64,000 nt of DNA, from NCBI RefSeq assembly GCF_000769405.2, contig NZ_CP053440.1, forward strand, positions 434,001 through 498,000. Direction: 5' to 3'. The number at the start of each line of letters is the position of its first letter. The stretch's first letter is position 1. Positions 61,345 to 64,000 of this stretch are shown here, one piece after another. The notes under the pieces are model-generated. The model was not told where the DNA came from, did not search any database, and saw nothing but the letters and a program-made list of their open reading frames with translations. Origin of the DNA: Rhizobium brockwellii. GTDB taxonomy: Bacteria > Pseudomonadota > Alphaproteobacteria > Rhizobiales > Rhizobiaceae. Made by a program: the position numbers and the translations under genes.

Positions 61345-62325
61345 TCAGTTGTTCAGTCGAATGTTGTTTTCCGTAATGACCTTGCGAAATTTGTCCTGCT
61401 CGGCCTTCAGGAAAGCCGTGAGTTCGTCGCCGGTCTTGATGTCGGTCTGGAAAGACAGCGGCGTGAAGCGCTCCTGGAACTTGGGGTCCTTGACGCCCTT
61501 CACGATCGCCGCGGAGAACTTCGTCACCACTTCGTCGGGAACCCCCTTTGGGGCGGCATAGCTGTACCAGACGCGCGAGTTGACCTGCGGATAGCCGATC
61601 TCCGCCGTCGTTGGGACGTTCGGCAAGTTGGTTGTTCGGGCAGGGGAAGTGACCGCCAAGACTCGTACGTTGGGATCATCCTTGAGCAACGCGGCCTCTC
61701 GAGCCGACGCGAAGATCATTTGGGTGAAGCCGCCTGCGAGAGCCTGAATGCCCTCGGGATTGTTCTTGTAGGAGACGTGGACACCTTTGCCCCCGGCCTC
61801 CTTGAGGAACATCGTGGATGTCAGGTGACCCACGGTGCCTACGCCACCGCTGGCAAATGTCACGCCATCGGGTGACTTGGCCACAGCCATCAACTCGTCG
61901 ATGCTCGTGATTCCTGCCTTGGCGGAGACGATGAGCGCCAGCGGGTAGCCGCCGATTTCGACAATCGGTACAAAGTCATCGAGGCCGTACTGGAGGTTAT
62001 CTCTGAGGACGGTCTGAACCAGTCCGGCAGTGATCAGGCAGAGGATGTTGTATCCGTCTGGCTTGGCTCCGGCGACAGCACTTCCTGCCACAGTCGTTGA
62101 GCCGCCTGCACGATTTTCGATCACAACAGGCTGTCCGAGTTCCTCGCTCGCTGTCTGCGCCAGGAAGCGGCTGAGCGTGTCATCATCCCCGCCAGGCGCG
62201 TTCCCGATGTTGATGGTGATAGGTCGTACCGGCCACTCGGCTGCGCGGGCATCCGATACCCGCGTCAACAGTCCTGCTGAAATAGCTGCAGTCGTACCGA
62301 GCAAAACGTTTCGTCTCGTAATCAT
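61345..62325 (-). CDS. Tripartite tricarboxylate transporter substrate-binding protein, TctC/Bug family
   Basis: The 326-residue protein has a signal peptide with a twin-arginine-like start (ITRRNVLLGTTAAISAGLLT, cleavage near ARAAEWP) and the Bug fold: RPITINIGNAPGGDDDTLSR, GQPVVIENRAGGSTTVAGSA, FASGGVGTVGHLTS and GVPDEVVTKFSAAI. It captures a carboxylate in the periplasm for the TctAB pair, which is encoded at the end of the same operon after ALDH and SDR genes. A palindromic operator variant lies 158 bp upstream. Confidence 0.92.
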   Translation of the reverse strand: MITRRNVLLGTTAAISAGLLTRVSDARAAEWPVRPITINIGNAPGGDDDTLSRFLAQTASEELGQPVVIENRAGGSTTVAGSAVAGAKPDGYNILCLITAGLVQTVLRDNLQYGLDDFVPIVEIGGYPLALIVSAKAGITSIDELMAVAKSPDGVTFASGGVGTVGHLTSTMFLKEAGGKGVHVSYKNNPEGIQALAGGFTQMIFASAREAALLKDDPNVRVLAVTSPARTTNLPNVPTTAEIGYPQVNSRVWYSYAAPKGVPDEVVTKFSAAIVKGVKDPKFQERFTPLSFQTDIKTGDELTAFLKAEQDKFRKVITENNIRLNN

Positions 62326-62482
62326 GGAATTCTCCCCCTGGTAAACATCCGTGCCGCGATCAGCACCGCCCGACCTCCCGTCGGGCTCCAGCGCAAACTG
62401 CCGATAGTGGCCTGCGACGCGCTTAATCGAACCCGTCGAGCCGACTCTGTAAAGCCGAAAACCCGATCTAACGCCAAAGGTT

Positions 62483-62497
62483 ATAAGCGCGTGTTAT
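62483..62497. promoter_or_regulatory. Palindromic operator variant between the Tct operon and IclR gene
   Basis: ATAAGCGCGTGTTAT differs at one base from ATAAC-N5-GTTAT and sits in the 342-bp divergent region, 158 bp before TctC-like and 171 bp before the IclR gene. Confidence 0.45.
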
Positions 62498-62667
62498 ATG
62501 CTGGGGGCCGGGGTGACCGTGTCGAATCCCCCCACGTCTGAGCTTTGCGGTCCCACGGGATGGTGTATTTTTGGGGTGGCGCGCTTGCCATTTAGACGCT
62601 TATCGTGAGCCGATGAAATCGCTATCTGATGGAATGTGGTTGAAACGCGCAGCTAATCGAGGATGAA

Positions 62668-63459
62668 GTGACAGTGACCGACATGTCCGCCGAAGACGAG
62701 AAATATCGCGCGCCGGCGCTCACGAAAGGCCTCGACATTTTGGAGCTACTGGCATCCGCCAGCGATGGACTTACCCAGGTCGAGATCGGAAAGATGCTCG
62801 GCCGAACGACGTCCGAAATCTTCCGCATGCTTGTGGTGCTCAGCCAGCGGGGCTACGTCGAGCTTAGCGGAGATGACCGCTACCAGTTGACAACAAAGTT
62901 GTTCGAAGTCGCCCACCGCCATCCTCCGATCCGCCGGCTAACCGCGATTGCAGGCGACGCGATGCAGAAGCTGGCAAACCGGATCAACCAATCCATCCAC
63001 CTGTGTATTTTGCAGGGTGGGCGGCTGTTGGTCGTCGCCCAGGTGGACTGCCCCGACAACAACCTGAATTCCGTTCGGCTCGGGGCGCAAATCCCGATTT
63101 TCGATTCGGCATCAGGCCGCGTGCTGGCTGCGTTCATGGATGACGCGGCTTTGGAGCACCTGCTCACTTTGGCCGGAACGGAAGCCGGAGAGCGCCGCGA
63201 CAGGTTTCTGGCCGATCTTCCCGGGGTGCGCGATGTGGGTTATTGCGAGGGCCCGTCACTTACGCTCGCCGGTGTGACGAACTTATCCGCACCTATTTTC
63301 GACTACACCGGCAAGGCTGTCGCCGCGATTACCACGCCATTCATACACCGGCTAAACAGCGCATCGCACGTGCCGGTGCCCGAGGCGCGTAACGCGCTCC
63401 TTGAGACCTGTCGGGACCTCTCGAAAAGGATGGGCGCGGGAGCAGCCGTCGATCGGTAG
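62668..63459 (+). CDS. IclR-family transcriptional regulator
   Basis: The 263-residue protein has a winged helix-turn-helix near residues 18-75 (LTKGLDILELLASASDGLTQ, EIGKMLGRTTSEIFRMLVVL) and an IclR effector domain (LANRINQSIHLCILQGGRLL, then VDCPDNNLNSVRLGAQIPIF, SASGRVLAAFM). It is divergent from the Tct operon and upstream of an SDR gene whose promoter has a TGAAA-N5-TTTCA palindrome, a form typical of IclR/KdgR sites. GTG at 62668 is used; GTG 62674 or ATG 62683 are also possible, since GAGGA lies close to the first. Confidence 0.9.
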   Translation: MTVTDMSAEDEKYRAPALTKGLDILELLASASDGLTQVEIGKMLGRTTSEIFRMLVVLSQRGYVELSGDDRYQLTTKLFEVAHRHPPIRRLTAIAGDAMQKLANRINQSIHLCILQGGRLLVVAQVDCPDNNLNSVRLGAQIPIFDSASGRVLAAFMDDAALEHLLTLAGTEAGERRDRFLADLPGVRDVGYCEGPSLTLAGVTNLSAPIFDYTGKAVAAITTPFIHRLNSASHVPVPEARNALLETCRDLSKRMGAGAAVDR

Positions 63460-63484
63460 TCTCCTTGAACAAGGCACTTTTGGA

Positions 63485-63513
63485 GGGCTCGGCAGATTGC
63501 CGGGCCCTTTTGT
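63485..63513 (+). terminator. Rho-independent terminator after the IclR gene
   Basis: GGGCTCGGCA and TGCCGGGCCC form a 10-bp stem around GAT, followed by TTTTGT. It separates the regulator gene from the SDR gene. Confidence 0.85.
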
Positions 63514-63559
63514 ATTTGAAACCGCATTGCGCAAATAAAACGTTGACGGCATCTTCAAC

Positions 63560-63580
63560 ATATGAAAGCCTATTTCATAT
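63560..63580. promoter_or_regulatory. IclR/KdgR-type palindrome upstream of the last SDR gene
   Basis: ATATGAAA and TTTCATAT are perfect 8-bp arms around GCCTA. The site lies 54 bp before the start at 63634, in a promoter-like position. The form TGAAA-N5-TTTCA fits IclR-family operators, and an IclR gene lies just upstream. Confidence 0.6.
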
Positions 63581-63633
63581 ACAAAATTATACGAGCTTTC
63601 CCCGGCTGGGGTGGCCGCCATGGAGGAGCAGGC

Positions 63634-64000
63634 ATGCAGAGATTTGAGGGCAAAGTAGTCTTGGTGACGGGAGCAGGCAGCGGCATTGGCGCGGCTACCG
63701 TTAAGCGGCTGCACGCCGAAGGCGCGACCGTGATTGCCGTTGACGTCACGGAGGAGGGTGTCTCTAAGGTTGTCCAGGAGATCGGCGACCGGACGAGAGT
63801 GGAAGGCCTCGCACTGGATGTCTGCGACCATTCTGCGTCCATCGAGACGGTTGCGGATGTGCGCAAACGCCACGGGGCGCTACACGGCCTGGTCAATTGT
63901 GCTGGCATCAAGGGCGTCGGCAGCATCGTGGATGTCGAACCGGAGAGCTTCGGTCGCGTCATGGCGGTTAACCTCGAGGGCACGATCAACCTCTGCCAAG
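63634..64000 (+). CDS. Short-chain dehydrogenase/reductase, 3' end outside the window
   Basis: The frame begins at the ATG at 63634 (GGAGGAG seven bases upstream) and is open to the last base, giving 122 codons. It shows the SDR cofactor motif TGAGSGIGAATVKRLHAEG at residues 11-29, ALDVCDH, and CAGIKGVG in place of NNAG, then NLEGTINLCQ. It is the fifth SDR of the island. Its own promoter carries the IclR-type palindrome. Confidence 0.88.
   Translation, partial: MQRFEGKVVLVTGAGSGIGAATVKRLHAEGATVIAVDVTEEGVSKVVQEIGDRTRVEGLALDVCDHSASIETVADVRKRHGALHGLVNCAGIKGVGSIVDVEPESFGRVMAVNLEGTINLCQ

Noticed and set aside
1..64000. CRISPR arrays, rRNA or tRNA genes, prophage genes, replication origin
   Set aside because: No regularly spaced repeats, no ribosomal or tRNA sequence and no phage structural or repABC genes were seen on reading both strands.

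Overview
The window looks like a replicon segment from an alphaproteobacterium of the Rhizobiaceae (Rhizobium/Agrobacterium/Sinorhizobium type). The reasons are high-GC codon use, an Irr-type Fur-family regulator, FixK/FNR-type boxes in front of universal stress protein genes, an IS66 element, a dnaE2 fragment, a pRiA4b ORF-3 remnant and many rhizosphere-type catabolic genes. The mix of toxin-antitoxin genes, IS and gene fragments suggests a plasmid, chromid or genomic island. The sequence alone does not prove which.

Layout. (1) 1-5.7 kb: a stress/low-oxygen block with three universal stress proteins, a flavin-nucleotide-binding protein, a metallo-beta-lactamase/beta-CASP RNase and two small unknown genes; three FixK/FNR-like boxes sit in its promoters. 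(2) 5.9-12.8 kb: a mobile and decayed zone with a frameshifted dnaE2 fragment, a parDE pair, a RecG-like (AlbA/Schlafen-type) gene split by an IS66-family element, and an acyl-CoA dehydrogenase fragment. The IS (7451-10583) has perfect 8-bp target duplications and carries a SnoaL-like passenger gene. (3) 12.8-14.7 kb: a small unknown protein, a SHOCT protein and a transglutaminase-like protein. (4) 14.9-25.3 kb: a hydroxyquinol (1,2,4-trihydroxybenzene) catabolic cluster with LysR, intradiol dioxygenase, maleylacetate reductase, a complete Liv-type ABC importer, a flavin monooxygenase and a second intradiol dioxygenase. (5) 25.3-26.8 kb: a graveyard of truncated genes (ParE toxin, SnoaL, VOC, ABM monooxygenase, pRiA4b ORF-3). 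(6) 26.9-30.6 kb: two small genes, a Tat-exported alpha/beta hydrolase, an Irr-like regulator and an MFS exporter. (7) 30.8-64 kb: a large carbohydrate-acid catabolic island.

The last island holds an L-threonate/tetronate pathway (LtnD-, OtnK-, OtnC- and OtnI-like) in one long minus-strand operon with a tartrate-dehydrogenase-like enzyme, an aldehyde dehydrogenase, an SDR, an HpcH/HpaI aldolase and a GarR-like reductase. Further transcription units encode a cupin, an MFS transporter, a LysR regulator, a lactonase/dehydrogenase operon, an MmgE/PrpD protein, a ribose-type ABC importer, a zinc alcohol dehydrogenase, a TctABC tripartite carboxylate transporter with SDR and ALDH, an IclR regulator and a further SDR cut by the window end. 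Five intergenic regions between 39.8 and 62.5 kb, plus one at 28.8 kb, carry copies of a palindrome of the form ATAAC-N5-GTTAT, which suggests that the separate operons form one regulon. This shared operator and the IS66 passenger gene are the most unusual things seen.
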